From the NCBI GenBank assembly GCA_002747805.1, contig PDQP01000052.1, positions 1-48,230 on the forward strand: a stretch of DNA of 48,230 nt. The letters run 5' to 3'. Below are positions 37,588 through 46,549 of the stretch, piece after piece (position 1 is the stretch's first letter; each line of letters starts with the position of its first letter). Position numbers and translations under genes: made by a program. The notes beneath the pieces were generated by a model. The model did no database searches, had not been told where the DNA came from, and saw only the letters and a list, made by a program, of their open reading frames with translations. The stretch comes from Deltaproteobacteria bacterium. GTDB lineage: Bacteria; Desulfobacterota; Desulfobulbia; Desulfobulbales; Desulfocapsaceae.

Positions 37588-39378
37588 ATGAAACAGAAAG
37601 CAGCCATATTAGGCGTAATTTTACTTTTGGTTACCGCCGGTTATTTTATCTTTAGCAAGGATGAGGGCGGCGGGCCGGTGGTATCCCCGGTGAAAAAGAT
37701 TCTTTCCGGCAAAGCTGCCCGCTCCGGTCTTGATCCGGCATCGCTTCTACCCGATAATACGGTGTTTTATTCCCGTTCTACGGATATGTCCAGTCGTCTG
37801 GCATCGCTTAAAGATTCACGGCTTGGCCGGGCCGTTCAGGGCATTGATCTTGCCAGGCTGGCCGAGGCTACTGGAGCTCCCCAAAAGACGGTTGATGAGA
37901 TTAACCGGGGGCTTGGTTATATCAAACAGGGTCTGGAGCATCCTCTTTTTAAGGAAGTTTTCGGCAAGAAATATGCAGTTGCCCTGCTTGCCCCGGCGGA
38001 AGGCGTTAATCTGCAGGAATTAACCCTGGAAACCTTTTTGACCGGGCATCTTATGGTCATCTCCCGTCCTGATGACCCCAAAAAGGTCTTGACCTCGCTT
38101 GAGGAAGTATTTTCCGGCAAGGCGGAAAGAAAGTCATATCAGCATAACGGCAATGAGATAACCTTTTTTGCCGATGAAAATGAGGCTGGTCTATACGTCT
38201 GCCCGCTCAAGGAGCTGGTTTTGTTGACGCTTTCTAAAAAGGTCATGGAAAATAGCCTCGATCTCCATAAATCAGGGCAGAACAACCTGGCCGCCAGGCA
38301 GCATTTTGCCAAGTATCAAAAGGAATTTGCCGGCAGCCATAGCTTTACTTTTTTGCAAATTGATCAGGTAAAGAAAATAGCTGCGGTCTTGGCGGATAAG
38401 TTGTCGCCGGAAGTCGGTGAGCAGTTAAAACCAGAGCTGGATAAACTCGATGGTTATGAATATGTTGCCGCCGGTACCAGCTATGAAAAGGACGGCAAAA
38501 TCGTCTGCCGCTCATCAATGGGCTTGAATAAAGAGAAAATGGCTCCTTACCTAAAGGCCATTTATTTTACCAGCCCTGAGAAAAACCAGACCGTGCATAA
38601 TATGGCTCATGGTTCCCTGCTGTATTACTGGCTTAATAATCTTGATTTGCAGGCCTATTATCAAATGCTCATCGAGGAAGGAGACTTTGAGCAGAAGGAT
38701 ATTGATGAACTTAACCGTGAATTTGAGCAGGAAATTGGCATGAACCTGCCGGATTTACTGGCTATTTTTGGTAAGAAGCTAACCTTTGCAATCAAAAAGT
38801 CCAAAACCCAAATGTTTCTGCCCATTCCTGATTTATACCTTGGTATGAATTTGCAGGATAAAGCAAAATTTGAGCAGCTTATCAAAAAAATTACATCTGA
38901 TAACGGTGTTCAGGTCAGCACCAGGGAGTATAAGGGGCATACCTTAAATTTCTTTGACGAGCTTGCCCAGGCCGGTATGAAGCCAGGTTATGTAATCAAG
39001 GATGATTTGCTGATCATTGCCGATAACCAGCAGGTGATGCAGGAGGTTATCGACAGCCTTGACGGTGCAGGAAATTCTGATATAAGCCCTGATTATAAGC
39101 AGGTCAGCAAGGATTTTGATCAGAAAAACAATTCCATCACCTACTGTAATCTGGCCGGATGTCTTGAATTTACCAAAGGTCTGGTTGATTGGGCGGCGGC
39201 CTTTGCTACGGCTGGCGGTAATGAGGATGCCAAGCGGCTGCAGGTGGTTCTTGATGAATTGGTTTACCCGCTGCTGGACGGTTTTTCCATGTACACTCAT
39301 TTCGGCAGCCGGGCAGTGGTGGAAGGCAGTGAGCTAAAGGGCGAGGCCATTATCCTGACCAGGAAAGAGGAAAAATAA
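37588..39378 (+). CDS. DUF3352-like membrane-anchored protein of unknown function
   Basis: Single N-terminal TM; 'LLPDNTVFYSRSTDMSSRLASLKDSRLGRAVQ' as in DUF3352-like proteins. Confidence 0.7.
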   Translation: MKQKAAILGVILLLVTAGYFIFSKDEGGGPVVSPVKKILSGKAARSGLDPASLLPDNTVFYSRSTDMSSRLASLKDSRLGRAVQGIDLARLAEATGAPQKTVDEINRGLGYIKQGLEHPLFKEVFGKKYAVALLAPAEGVNLQELTLETFLTGHLMVISRPDDPKKVLTSLEEVFSGKAERKSYQHNGNEITFFADENEAGLYVCPLKELVLLTLSKKVMENSLDLHKSGQNNLAARQHFAKYQKEFAGSHSFTFLQIDQVKKIAAVLADKLSPEVGEQLKPELDKLDGYEYVAAGTSYEKDGKIVCRSSMGLNKEKMAPYLKAIYFTSPEKNQTVHNMAHGSLLYYWLNNLDLQAYYQMLIEEGDFEQKDIDELNREFEQEIGMNLPDLLAIFGKKLTFAIKKSKTQMFLPIPDLYLGMNLQDKAKFEQLIKKITSDNGVQVSTREYKGHTLNFFDELAQAGMKPGYVIKDDLLIIADNQQVMQEVIDSLDGAGNSDISPDYKQVSKDFDQKNNSITYCNLAGCLEFTKGLVDWAAAFATAGGNEDAKRLQVVLDELVYPLLDGFSMYTHFGSRAVVEGSELKGEAIILTRKEEK

Positions 39379-39737
39379 TGGAAGATATGATCAGGGGACT
39401 TACACAGATTATTGATTTTAAGGATAATATTGCCCCGGGCGATATTGCGATCGTGCTGCTTGAGGAAGTTCCCGAAAACATTATCTATGCCTCGGTTACC
39501 GGAATCGAAAGGGATGAAAGCCGCCGGGATGAGTGGTGGCATCTCTCCCTGGCCCTTTTATCTGTTCCCATGCAAAGTGTTACCTGGACGCTTAGAACTC
39601 CCCAGATGACCGGTATGGAAATCTTTACCATGGGCGGCAATAAACGTTTTATCAAGGCGGTGGAACTTCCCGTCTTACCTGAGGTTGAGCAGGATAAAAC
39701 AGAAGACCGCCGCAGTCATTTAAGGCTGGTAAAATAG
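39378..39737 (+). CDS. Conserved-looking hypothetical protein (119 aa)
   Basis: ORF with TAATG overlap to the upstream gene, between it and thiL; no family recognised. Confidence 0.7.
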   Translation: MEDMIRGLTQIIDFKDNIAPGDIAIVLLEEVPENIIYASVTGIERDESRRDEWWHLSLALLSVPMQSVTWTLRTPQMTGMEIFTMGGNKRFIKAVELPVLPEVEQDKTEDRRSHLRLVK

Positions 39738-39742
39738 CCTTG

Positions 39743-40711
39743 ATGTCCGAGCGGGAAATAATCGGGGAGATTAGCAGACGTTTCCAAAAAACAACCAGTC
39801 GGAGCCGGCATCTGGTCTGCGGCATTGGCGATGATTGTGCCGTGTTCAGGCAGCAGGCTGGCTCTGATTGGCTGATTTCAACCGATATGCTGGTCGAAAA
39901 TATTCATTTCGACCTTTCCTTTCACCCCCCTTATAAACTTGGCAGAAAGATTGTAGCTGTAAATCTGAGTGATATTGCCGCCATGGGCGGTCTGCCCGAG
40001 TTTATGCTGATTTCCGTATCCCTGCCGAAATATATTGGCAGGAGCTGGCTTGCCGATTTGCTGGCTGGAATCGATGATATGTCCGCCGGATTTGGCTGTC
40101 AGCTAATAGGCGGTGATACGGTTGGTGGCGGCGAGTTGTCCTTTTCTGTAACCGTTATAGGAAAAACGGATGGAATTACGCCGATTTATCGCTATGGTGC
40201 CAAGGCTGGTGATCGGGTTTATATCACCGGAAGCCTTGGTCAAAGCGGAGCCGGTCTTGAGATTTTACGGGGCGGCCTGCAGGCCGATGATCCTGAACTT
40301 GCCGAAAAGCTCATCGAGGCACATCTTAACCCCGAGCCGCAGATTAAAACGGGCCGGATGCTGGCCGAGCGGGCCCTGGCCACGGCCATGCAGGATGTCT
40401 CCGATGGTATAACTACCGATCTTGCTCATATTTGTTCAGCGAGTAAAGTAGGAGCGGTAATCTATGAACACCTGCTGCCGGGCCGTGAGCAGCTAGAAAG
40501 AATTTGTGCTGGCACTAATTTTTCAGCCCTTGATCTGATGATTGCAGCCGGAGAGGATTATCAGCTGGTTTTCACCTCGCCAAGCCGCCGTTTAGCCGAA
40601 AATACGGCAGAAATCACCAGAATCGGTGAGGTAGTCTGCGGCTCCGGCGTAAGGTTAGTCAGATTGAACGGCACAGAAGAAGATATAGCTTGGCGGGGTT
40701 TTGAGCATTAG
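39743..40711 (+). CDS. thiL: Thiamine-monophosphate kinase
   Basis: '[11 protein letters not shown]', '[13 protein letters not shown]', '[25 protein letters not shown]', '[15 protein letters not shown]', '[10 protein letters not shown]'. Confidence 0.96.
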   Translation: MSEREIIGEISRRFQKTTSRSRHLVCGIGDDCAVFRQQAGSDWLISTDMLVENIHFDLSFHPPYKLGRKIVAVNLSDIAAMGGLPEFMLISVSLPKYIGRSWLADLLAGIDDMSAGFGCQLIGGDTVGGGELSFSVTVIGKTDGITPIYRYGAKAGDRVYITGSLGQSGAGLEILRGGLQADDPELAEKLIEAHLNPEPQIKTGRMLAERALATAMQDVSDGITTDLAHICSASKVGAVIYEHLLPGREQLERICAGTNFSALDLMIAAGEDYQLVFTSPSRRLAENTAEITRIGEVVCGSGVRLVRLNGTEEDIAWRGFEH

Positions 40712-41211
40712 ACCTTATTTTCATCCAGGTTCAGGGTAATACTGGTTTTGATTTTAAGCTGCCTGCATGAAATTTTGGCAGCGGCAATCATCTTTTTAGC
40801 GGCCAGTACCTGCTTGCTGTCCTTATATTTATCGGAAAGATAAATAATCTCTGAAATACCCGACTGGATAATAACCTTGGTGCATTCATTGCAGGGGAAC
40901 AGGGCCACATAAATCCTGCATCCCCTTAGATCTCTGGAAATTGAGTTAAGTACTGCATTTAACTCGGCGTGGCAGACGTAGGGGTATTTGGTGTCAAGAA
41001 ATTCTCCTTCCCTTGCCCACGGCAGTTCATCGTCCGAGCAGCCCCAGGGAAAGCCGTTGTAGCCGACCCCGACAATCTTGTTCTGCTCATTTGCAATGCA
41101 GGCACCGACCTGGGTGCTTGGATCCTTGCTCCTTTGGGCGGAAAGCAGGGCGACCGCCATAAAATATTCGTCCCAGCCGAGGGGATTTGGGCGTTTATGG
41201 GTTTTGGACAT
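40708..41211 (-). CDS. dCMP/cytidine deaminase family protein (ComEB-like)
   Basis: '[27 protein letters not shown]', '[11 protein letters not shown]', '[14 protein letters not shown]'. Confidence 0.94.
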   Translation of the reverse strand: MSKTHKRPNPLGWDEYFMAVALLSAQRSKDPSTQVGACIANEQNKIVGVGYNGFPWGCSDDELPWAREGEFLDTKYPYVCHAELNAVLNSISRDLRGCRIYVALFPCNECTKVIIQSGISEIIYLSDKYKDSKQVLAAKKMIAAAKISCRQLKIKTSITLNLDENKV

Positions 41212-41221
41212 GGTTTACCTG

Positions 41222-42061
41222 CTATAATTTCTTGAAATCCTTACGTCTTTTTCTCCAGGAATTTTCGCCGGTAACGGTATCTATAAAATTTTTTATGCCC
41301 TGGAAATACTGCTCACCGCCGGTCTCAATCATACTGTTATGCCCTGCCCCGGGGATGATATGAAACTGCTTGTTTCTGGCCCCGCTAAAGGCCTGCAGTC
41401 TTTCTGCCTCGGCGATGGGAATCAGTTCATCCTTCTGACCATGCAGGATAAAGGTCGGCATGGTTATCTGGCCGATTTTATAACGATTATTAAATCCGTC
41501 TGCCTCGGTAAACCCAAGTGCATCGGTATCAATGCCCAGCCGTTTGGCGATTGGAGCAAGGTCGGCAAAGCCGCTTTCAATAATCAGCCCCTTAAAACTA
41601 TCCGGCCGGTTGTAGGCAAGTTCAATGGCACTGGCACAGCCCAGTGAGCGGCCCATAACAAATAACGGGCTGGTAAAGCCGTTTTCCTGCAGCCATTTTT
41701 CTGCAAAATCAAGTAGTTCCCCGGCATCATTCATCAAGGCCGAAACGCTTGGCTTGCCGGTACTCCAGCCGTAACCCCGATAGCTGGTAACCAGGATATT
41801 TACGCCTTGCTCGTTATATAATAAAGCCGTCTTGTTATAATCATTGACCGTTTCTCCGTTACCATGAAAGTACAGGATATTGGGAGCTTCCTTTGATGAG
41901 GAATAAAAACGGCAGCCGATGCTGATATCGTCAATATTCACATCCAGATCACATGCTCCGGGCGGCAGGGGCGTTCTGGCCTGCCGGTGGGGGAAAAAAA
42001 TGGATTTTAGAATAACCGGGTTATCAATCTTGCTGTAATTAGTCATCATGGTCTGCAACAT
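41222..42061 (-). CDS. Alpha/beta hydrolase
   Basis: 'NILYFHGNGETVNDY', 'VMGRSLGCASAIELA' nucleophile elbow, 'ILHGQKDELIPI', 'IPGAGHNSMIE'. Confidence 0.92.
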   Translation of the reverse strand: MLQTMMTNYSKIDNPVILKSIFFPHRQARTPLPPGACDLDVNIDDISIGCRFYSSSKEAPNILYFHGNGETVNDYNKTALLYNEQGVNILVTSYRGYGWSTGKPSVSALMNDAGELLDFAEKWLQENGFTSPLFVMGRSLGCASAIELAYNRPDSFKGLIIESGFADLAPIAKRLGIDTDALGFTEADGFNNRYKIGQITMPTFILHGQKDELIPIAEAERLQAFSGARNKQFHIIPGAGHNSMIETGGEQYFQGIKNFIDTVTGENSWRKRRKDFKKL

Positions 42062-42066
42062 AGCTA

Positions 42067-42211
42067 GGGGAACCTTGAATAATTGTTCTTTCTTCCAAAT
42101 TCTTCGTTACAGTCGAAAATTTATCCTCGGAATATAAACCACATATGCCTGTGGTAAATTTTCTCCTGTGCCTCGAATTTGATTGAAATATCCAATTATT
42201 CAAGGCTCCCT
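42067..42211. repeat. 145-bp long imperfect palindrome (MITE-like or structured RNA candidate)
   Basis: Terminal arms 42067-42085 / 42193-42211 pair at 18/19 positions (perfect 13-bp core CCTTGAATAATTG/CAATTATTCAAGG). Nested internal arms TTTC/GAAA, CAAATTC/GAATTTG, ACAG/CTGT, GAAAATTTA/TAAATTTTC, CCACA/TGTGG. Confidence 0.75.
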
Positions 42212-42245
42212 GGAATATTTATCATCCTGCATTTGCTAGGTATTA

Positions 42246-42275
42246 AAAAAGGGCTACAGAAAACTCCGCAGCCCT
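42246..42275 (-). terminator. Terminator of tRNA-His
   Basis: Minus strand GGGCT-gcgg-AG-TTTT-CT-gt-AGCCC followed by T6. Confidence 0.7.
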
Positions 42276-42294
42276 CAATCCTTTTCCTGGTCAA

Positions 42295-42372
42295 TGGGGT
42301 GGATGACGAGATTTGAACTCGCGGCCTCCTGGGCCACAACCAGGTGCTCTAACCAGCTGAGCTACATCCACC
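42295..42372 (-). tRNA. tRNA-His (GTG anticodon), encoded CCA
   Basis: Minus strand GGTGGATGTAGCTCAGCTGGTTAGAGCACCTGGTTGTGGCCCAGGAGGCCGCGAGTTCAAATCTCGTCATCCACCCCA; cloverleaf, G-1 opposite C73, CCA encoded. Confidence 0.98.
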
Positions 42373-42450
42373 ATAATCGTTACCGCCAGTATTTATAGTA
42401 CAGCCAGCTCTTATAATAATTAGCCGTTTTATTTGCAACCATAAACTGGT

Positions 42451-43104
42451 CTATTCAAAAGATTCCTTACAGTACATACAGATCTTGGCCTGCTGTTTGA
42501 CAATTTCTCCGCAGGCTCGGCACTCCTTCTTGAAATTATTTTTAAGCAGGGCGGCAATCATCAGATTTACCGCATGTTCCAGGGCCTTATCCTTAAACTT
42601 ATGATTTCTGATTGGGTCAATGATGCCTAAATCATTAAGGGGAACAATCAGTTCAATGGCCTTTTTCCTCCCGTCAATATGGGCAGCCTCATCCAGAATC
42701 AGGGTCAGCACCGGCTCGGTATCTTTTTTCTCCAGACAGGTGTCCAGAGCCTCCAGACAGGTCTTTTCCTTCTGATAGCGTTTATTTTGCCTTTCAATGG
42801 TGGCCGGATCAATCACGCTTGCCTTGAAGGCATCCTTGTTGCCCACCATCATAATATTGCTTTCCTTGCTGCCGGGCAGTTCCATATAGCGGTAAGAGGC
42901 GTGATGACCATATCTTTCCTCAATGCTTTGCCAGCCGTCAAGAAATAGCTGGCAGGCGTCATTTAGGCAGATAAACAACACGTCCGAACCCCAGCCCAGG
43001 CCGTCCCCAACGTGAATTTGGGGGGCCTCGACACATGACATTTTCTGTTCACAATGCGGGCAGATATGAACCTCTTTCAGTACTGTACTTTCACTGGTCA
43101 GCAT
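42451..43104 (-). CDS. Uncharacterised protein with N- and C-terminal zinc-ribbon-like Cys pairs
   Basis: 'HICPHCEQKMSC' at N-terminus, 'CRACGEIVKQQAKICMYCKESFE' at C-terminus. Confidence 0.85.
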   Translation of the reverse strand: MLTSESTVLKEVHICPHCEQKMSCVEAPQIHVGDGLGWGSDVLFICLNDACQLFLDGWQSIEERYGHHASYRYMELPGSKESNIMMVGNKDAFKASVIDPATIERQNKRYQKEKTCLEALDTCLEKKDTEPVLTLILDEAAHIDGRKKAIELIVPLNDLGIIDPIRNHKFKDKALEHAVNLMIAALLKNNFKKECRACGEIVKQQAKICMYCKESFE

Positions 43105-43221
43105 ATTTGTAAACTCCTTGGTTTTAGTAATTTGGCTTATTATTATGTTAACCTAACCTAATTTTATACCAATACAAGCATTTTAATCATTATCGGCGAT
43201 ATTTTTTATCACCTGCCGATT

Positions 43222-44925
43222 TTAAGGGTAGGTTTTAGCCAGGCTGTCGCTCAGAATCTCATCCACTGACCTTGCCTGATTCATACTGGTTTCTATAAAT
43301 TCCCTGGACATAAAATCCTTACTGCCGTCCATAATCCGGCAAAGCTGATCAATTTCGCCGTCTTCGGCCAGTTCCATCAGGGAGATTATATTTTTAACAA
43401 AACTTCTGACAATCATCCGGCCCTCCCCCGAAGTTGACATGATTTCAGCATAGGTTCTGGGGTTTTGATTATGCACCCTGACCATCGCCAGAATGCCGTA
43501 TAGTGAGGTGAGGGTGGTATGACTGGCCAGGTCATCGCAGTCAATATTATGCTGGCTGAGGGTTTTGGCCAGGGCGGCGGAAATCATGGTCGGCAGTTTT
43601 TGGCTGATGCCCATCAATAGATCGTGCTTTCTTGGGCTATCATGGTAGATCTCGGCCCCGTGTTTATAGAGGAATGCCTCAAATTCGCTGCAAAATACGC
43701 CGCTTCTGCTGGTTTTGACCACCGAAACATTTTTGTCCTTCATGGTTGCCGCCTGCGGCCCCCATAAATTATGAACCAGCATGATTTCAACCCCCTGGCT
43801 GGTAACCTCCAGGGCGGTATTGATGGTTATTTCAGATTCTCCGGCCAGCAAAATCAGGGCTTGGCCATCCTTTAGCAGCGGGCCGAACTTTTTGATGATC
43901 GCAGTGGTTGCAGAAATGGGAACGCAGATAAGCACCGCCTGAACTTCCGAAATCATTTCCTGCGGAGAAATCCTGCTGTTTCTGCCGGTTAAAATGGTGG
44001 TATAACCTTCATTTTCAAGCCGCTTGGCAAACCAGCGGCTCATGGCACCGGTGCCGATAAAGCCAAATGATTTTATCTGCTTTACCCGCATATCAACCCG
44101 CGGGAAAGAGCCGAGTAATTTGAGGCAGTCATGCTCTTGTACCACTTTTTTTTCAATGGTATCAATGGCTTTTTGTATATTTATATCTTCAATATGTCCT
44201 TCGGCCTCGATATAAACTTGTAGCTTTTGGGTTCTGATGTCGTTTTCAGAACGAAGATCAAGGATGCTTATGCCCCGCCTGGTAAATTCATTTAGAATAT
44301 CCACCAGCAGGCCGACCCTATCGCTTAGCGGTCTGGTGATGATGGCGGTGGAGTCATAGCCGGTTCTGGCCGGTATCTTTTTACCAAGCACCGCAAATCT
44401 GGTTCGGTTATGATCGGCTATTTCACGCTCGATAATCTTTAGGCCATGCTTTTTAAGCATTTTCTCAGAGCCGATAACTGCCGTTTGGGCCTGCCCGCGT
44501 AAGACGGCATCAATGATGGCCTCTTCAATATTGGTAACGGAAACCTTTGTAATATCAGGAAAATTTTGTTCAAGATATTCATCACCCTGCTTGAAGGCGG
44601 AGTCCCTGCCAAGCAAGGTGCGGATTTTGCGGCCGCCGCTATGATGCTTAGCCGTAATCACACCTAAAGACAGATGGATGGGCAGCACGATATTATCCAC
44701 CCAATAAATATTGGTCTGGGCTAGTCCGGCCAGCCGAAAATATTCCTTAACCCCGCCTTCACGGGTATTATAGACCGGAATCAGGGCATAATCGGCCTGA
44801 TTTGAGGCCAGCGATTCAAGTACTTCGGTCAGATGGTTAAAATGCAATAACTCTGCCTCAAGGTCTAATTGTTTGGCTGCCCGGGTACTGCCTGCCTTTT
44901 GGCCTATAATCGCTATCCTAGTCAT
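43222..44925 (-). CDS. Fused prephenate dehydratase-like / ACT / prephenate dehydrogenase (TyrA-like) protein
   Basis: PDT-like N-terminus ending 'HNRTRFAVLGKK', ACT 'RVGLLVDILNEFTRRGISILDLRSEN', NAD-binding 'FGFIGTGAMSRWFAKRLENEGY', 'HNLWGPQ' and 'KHDLLMGISQKLP' of the TyrA fold. Confidence 0.8.
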   Translation of the reverse strand: MTRIAIIGQKAGSTRAAKQLDLEAELLHFNHLTEVLESLASNQADYALIPVYNTREGGVKEYFRLAGLAQTNIYWVDNIVLPIHLSLGVITAKHHSGGRKIRTLLGRDSAFKQGDEYLEQNFPDITKVSVTNIEEAIIDAVLRGQAQTAVIGSEKMLKKHGLKIIEREIADHNRTRFAVLGKKIPARTGYDSTAIITRPLSDRVGLLVDILNEFTRRGISILDLRSENDIRTQKLQVYIEAEGHIEDINIQKAIDTIEKKVVQEHDCLKLLGSFPRVDMRVKQIKSFGFIGTGAMSRWFAKRLENEGYTTILTGRNSRISPQEMISEVQAVLICVPISATTAIIKKFGPLLKDGQALILLAGESEITINTALEVTSQGVEIMLVHNLWGPQAATMKDKNVSVVKTSRSGVFCSEFEAFLYKHGAEIYHDSPRKHDLLMGISQKLPTMISAALAKTLSQHNIDCDDLASHTTLTSLYGILAMVRVHNQNPRTYAEIMSTSGEGRMIVRSFVKNIISLMELAEDGEIDQLCRIMDGSKDFMSREFIETSMNQARSVDEILSDSLAKTYP

Positions 44926-45014
44926 GCTTTGCAAATGGGAAAAGGCAATATAAAAGAAAAACCCGGGAAACTTAAATAATCGGATGGAATCCCGTAATTA
45001 AGATAAGAGAAACG

Positions 45015-45047
45015 CAGGCGGAAAACCGCTGGTCAGAATTCCGCCTG
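45015..45047 (-). terminator. Terminator-like hairpin downstream of the SH3 protein gene
   Basis: CAGGCGGAA / TTCCGCCTG 9-bp perfect stem; weak U-tract on the minus strand. Confidence 0.45.
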
Positions 45048-45073
45048 TTCAAGCCCAAGGTAAGGGTAAGAAA

Positions 45074-45529
45074 CTAAGGCCAAAGCAGCTTGTTATATAC
45101 CCAGCCGACAGTGCCGCCGCTGTGGCGGACCTTGGTCCAGTCGCCTTTTTTGCTTACCTTGGTAAGAACCACCCCCCGTTCCATAGTGGCAACCACCTCT
45201 GCACCAGTACTGGCCTCCGCCCTCATATTGACGGTGTTTTTGGCATTGACAATCGCCGTATCACATTTGCTTAGCAGGGTACTATGAACCCAGCCGGAAT
45301 CATTTTCATAATCGGCTACCTTTACCCACTCGCCGTTAGATGATAATACCTTGAGCGGATAGCCGGGAAAAACTTCCATATATACCGGATCCTTGGTGGA
45401 AGGGCCGGTTCTGACGTTGACCTTGTTTTTGGTTACAGTCTTGTATTCTGCAGCACTGGCAGAAGCAGCGAGCAGTAAGACCGCACCGCCTACGAAAACA
45501 GTATTTCTAAGCAAATTGGTTAGATTCAT
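45074..45529 (-). CDS. Secreted tandem bacterial SH3 (SH3b) domain protein
   Basis: Signal peptide; two SH3_3 repeats 'KVNVRTGPSTKDPVYMEVFPGYPLKVLSSNGEWVKVADYENDSGWVHSTLL' and 'TVNMRAEASTGAEVVATMERGVVLTKVSKKGDWTKVRHSGGTVGWVYNKLLWP'. Confidence 0.93.
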   Translation of the reverse strand: MNLTNLLRNTVFVGGAVLLLAASASAAEYKTVTKNKVNVRTGPSTKDPVYMEVFPGYPLKVLSSNGEWVKVADYENDSGWVHSTLLSKCDTAIVNAKNTVNMRAEASTGAEVVATMERGVVLTKVSKKGDWTKVRHSGGTVGWVYNKLLWP

Positions 45530-45547
45530 ATTATTTACCTGATAATT

Positions 45548-45562
45548 TTATGATAATCATAA
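45548..45562 (-). promoter_or_regulatory. Perfect 7-1-7 palindrome in the SH3 gene leader (possible Fur-like operator)
   Basis: TTATGAT-A-ATCATAA. Confidence 0.4.
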
Positions 45563-45578
45563 CTAACATCCCGATAAC

Positions 45579-45607
45579 TCTATAGCAGTAAATTATTTTG
45601 AAGTCAA
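45579..45607 (-). promoter_or_regulatory. Putative sigma70-type promoter of the SH3 protein gene
   Basis: Minus strand TTGACT - 17 nt - TATAGA. Confidence 0.55.
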
Positions 45608-45628
45608 ACACATCTTCAGGCAGTTGTT

Positions 45629-46549
45629 TTAAGGCAAAAACTCCAGCCGCCCCTGGCTGGTATTTATCTTGGCATAGGCCCCATAGGGCAGGGTCAGGTT
45701 TTCCCGGCCATGTCCCAGCGGAAAACCGGCAATAATCGGGCAGCATCCGCCTGCAAGCTGAAGCATCCGCTGCCAGATATATTCCTGGTAACGCAGTTTT
45801 TCGGCAGTATCGGTAATCTCATCATGGCTGAATTCGCCCAATATCAGACCGGCAAGCTGCTCAAATTTTCCGGCCAGTTTCATTTGGGTCAGCATTCTGT
45901 CCAGTTTATAAGGCGGCTCGTTTACATCTTCCATAAACAAAATGGCACCGCTATAATCAAGATCGTAGTCAGTGCCGATCAAGGTAATCAAGGTGCTGAG
46001 ATTGCCGCCGATGAGTCTCGCAAACTCACCTTGGCCGTCCCTTAAAATTTCATGGCCGGAAAATTCTATCGAGGCAGACCAGTTTCCGGCAAGGCAGGCT
46101 GCCAGCCGCTCAATAGATGGTCTGGAACTATTGGGCAGGGAAGCAACCACCGGCCCGTGCAGGCTGATAAGATTATGTTTTTTCAGTAAATATGCGTTCA
46201 GCAGGGTAATATCGGAAAAGCCGGTCAGCAGCTTGGGCGTGCGGGCCATAAGCTGCTGATCAAGATAGGGCAAAAGCCGCAGGCAGCCGTAGCCGCCGCG
46301 GGCAGCGATAAGGGCCTTGACTGACGGCTCTGCCCACATCCGGTTAAATTCCAGGGCCCGATTTTCATCCGTATCGGCCAAAAAATAATTCCCCGGCCAA
46401 AGCTCTCTTGGGTAAACCGGCTCAAAACCCATTTCCCTTAAAATCTGCAGGCCGTTGATAAAGGGCTTTTCATCCTTTAATCCGGCTGCCGGGGCTATGA
46501 TGCCGATTAAATCGCCTTTTTTAAGCCTTTCCGGCAGTCTTTTTTTCAT
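45629..46549 (-). CDS. LD-carboxypeptidase (peptidase S66 family)
   Basis: 'KGDLIGIIAPAAGLKD', 'ALIAARGGYGCLRLLPYLD', 'LLTGFSDITLLNAYLLKKHNLISLHGPVVASL', 'LFMEDVNEPPYKLDRMLTQM'. Confidence 0.94.
   Translation of the reverse strand: MKKRLPERLKKGDLIGIIAPAAGLKDEKPFINGLQILREMGFEPVYPRELWPGNYFLADTDENRALEFNRMWAEPSVKALIAARGGYGCLRLLPYLDQQLMARTPKLLTGFSDITLLNAYLLKKHNLISLHGPVVASLPNSSRPSIERLAACLAGNWSASIEFSGHEILRDGQGEFARLIGGNLSTLITLIGTDYDLDYSGAILFMEDVNEPPYKLDRMLTQMKLAGKFEQLAGLILGEFSHDEITDTAEKLRYQEYIWQRMLQLAGGCCPIIAGFPLGHGRENLTLPYGAYAKINTSQGRLEFLP

Noticed and set aside
45531-45746. 71-aa minus-strand ORF at the end of the LD-carboxypeptidase gene
   Set aside because: Alternative frame of the S66 gene plus the promoter region of the SH3 gene; no independent support.
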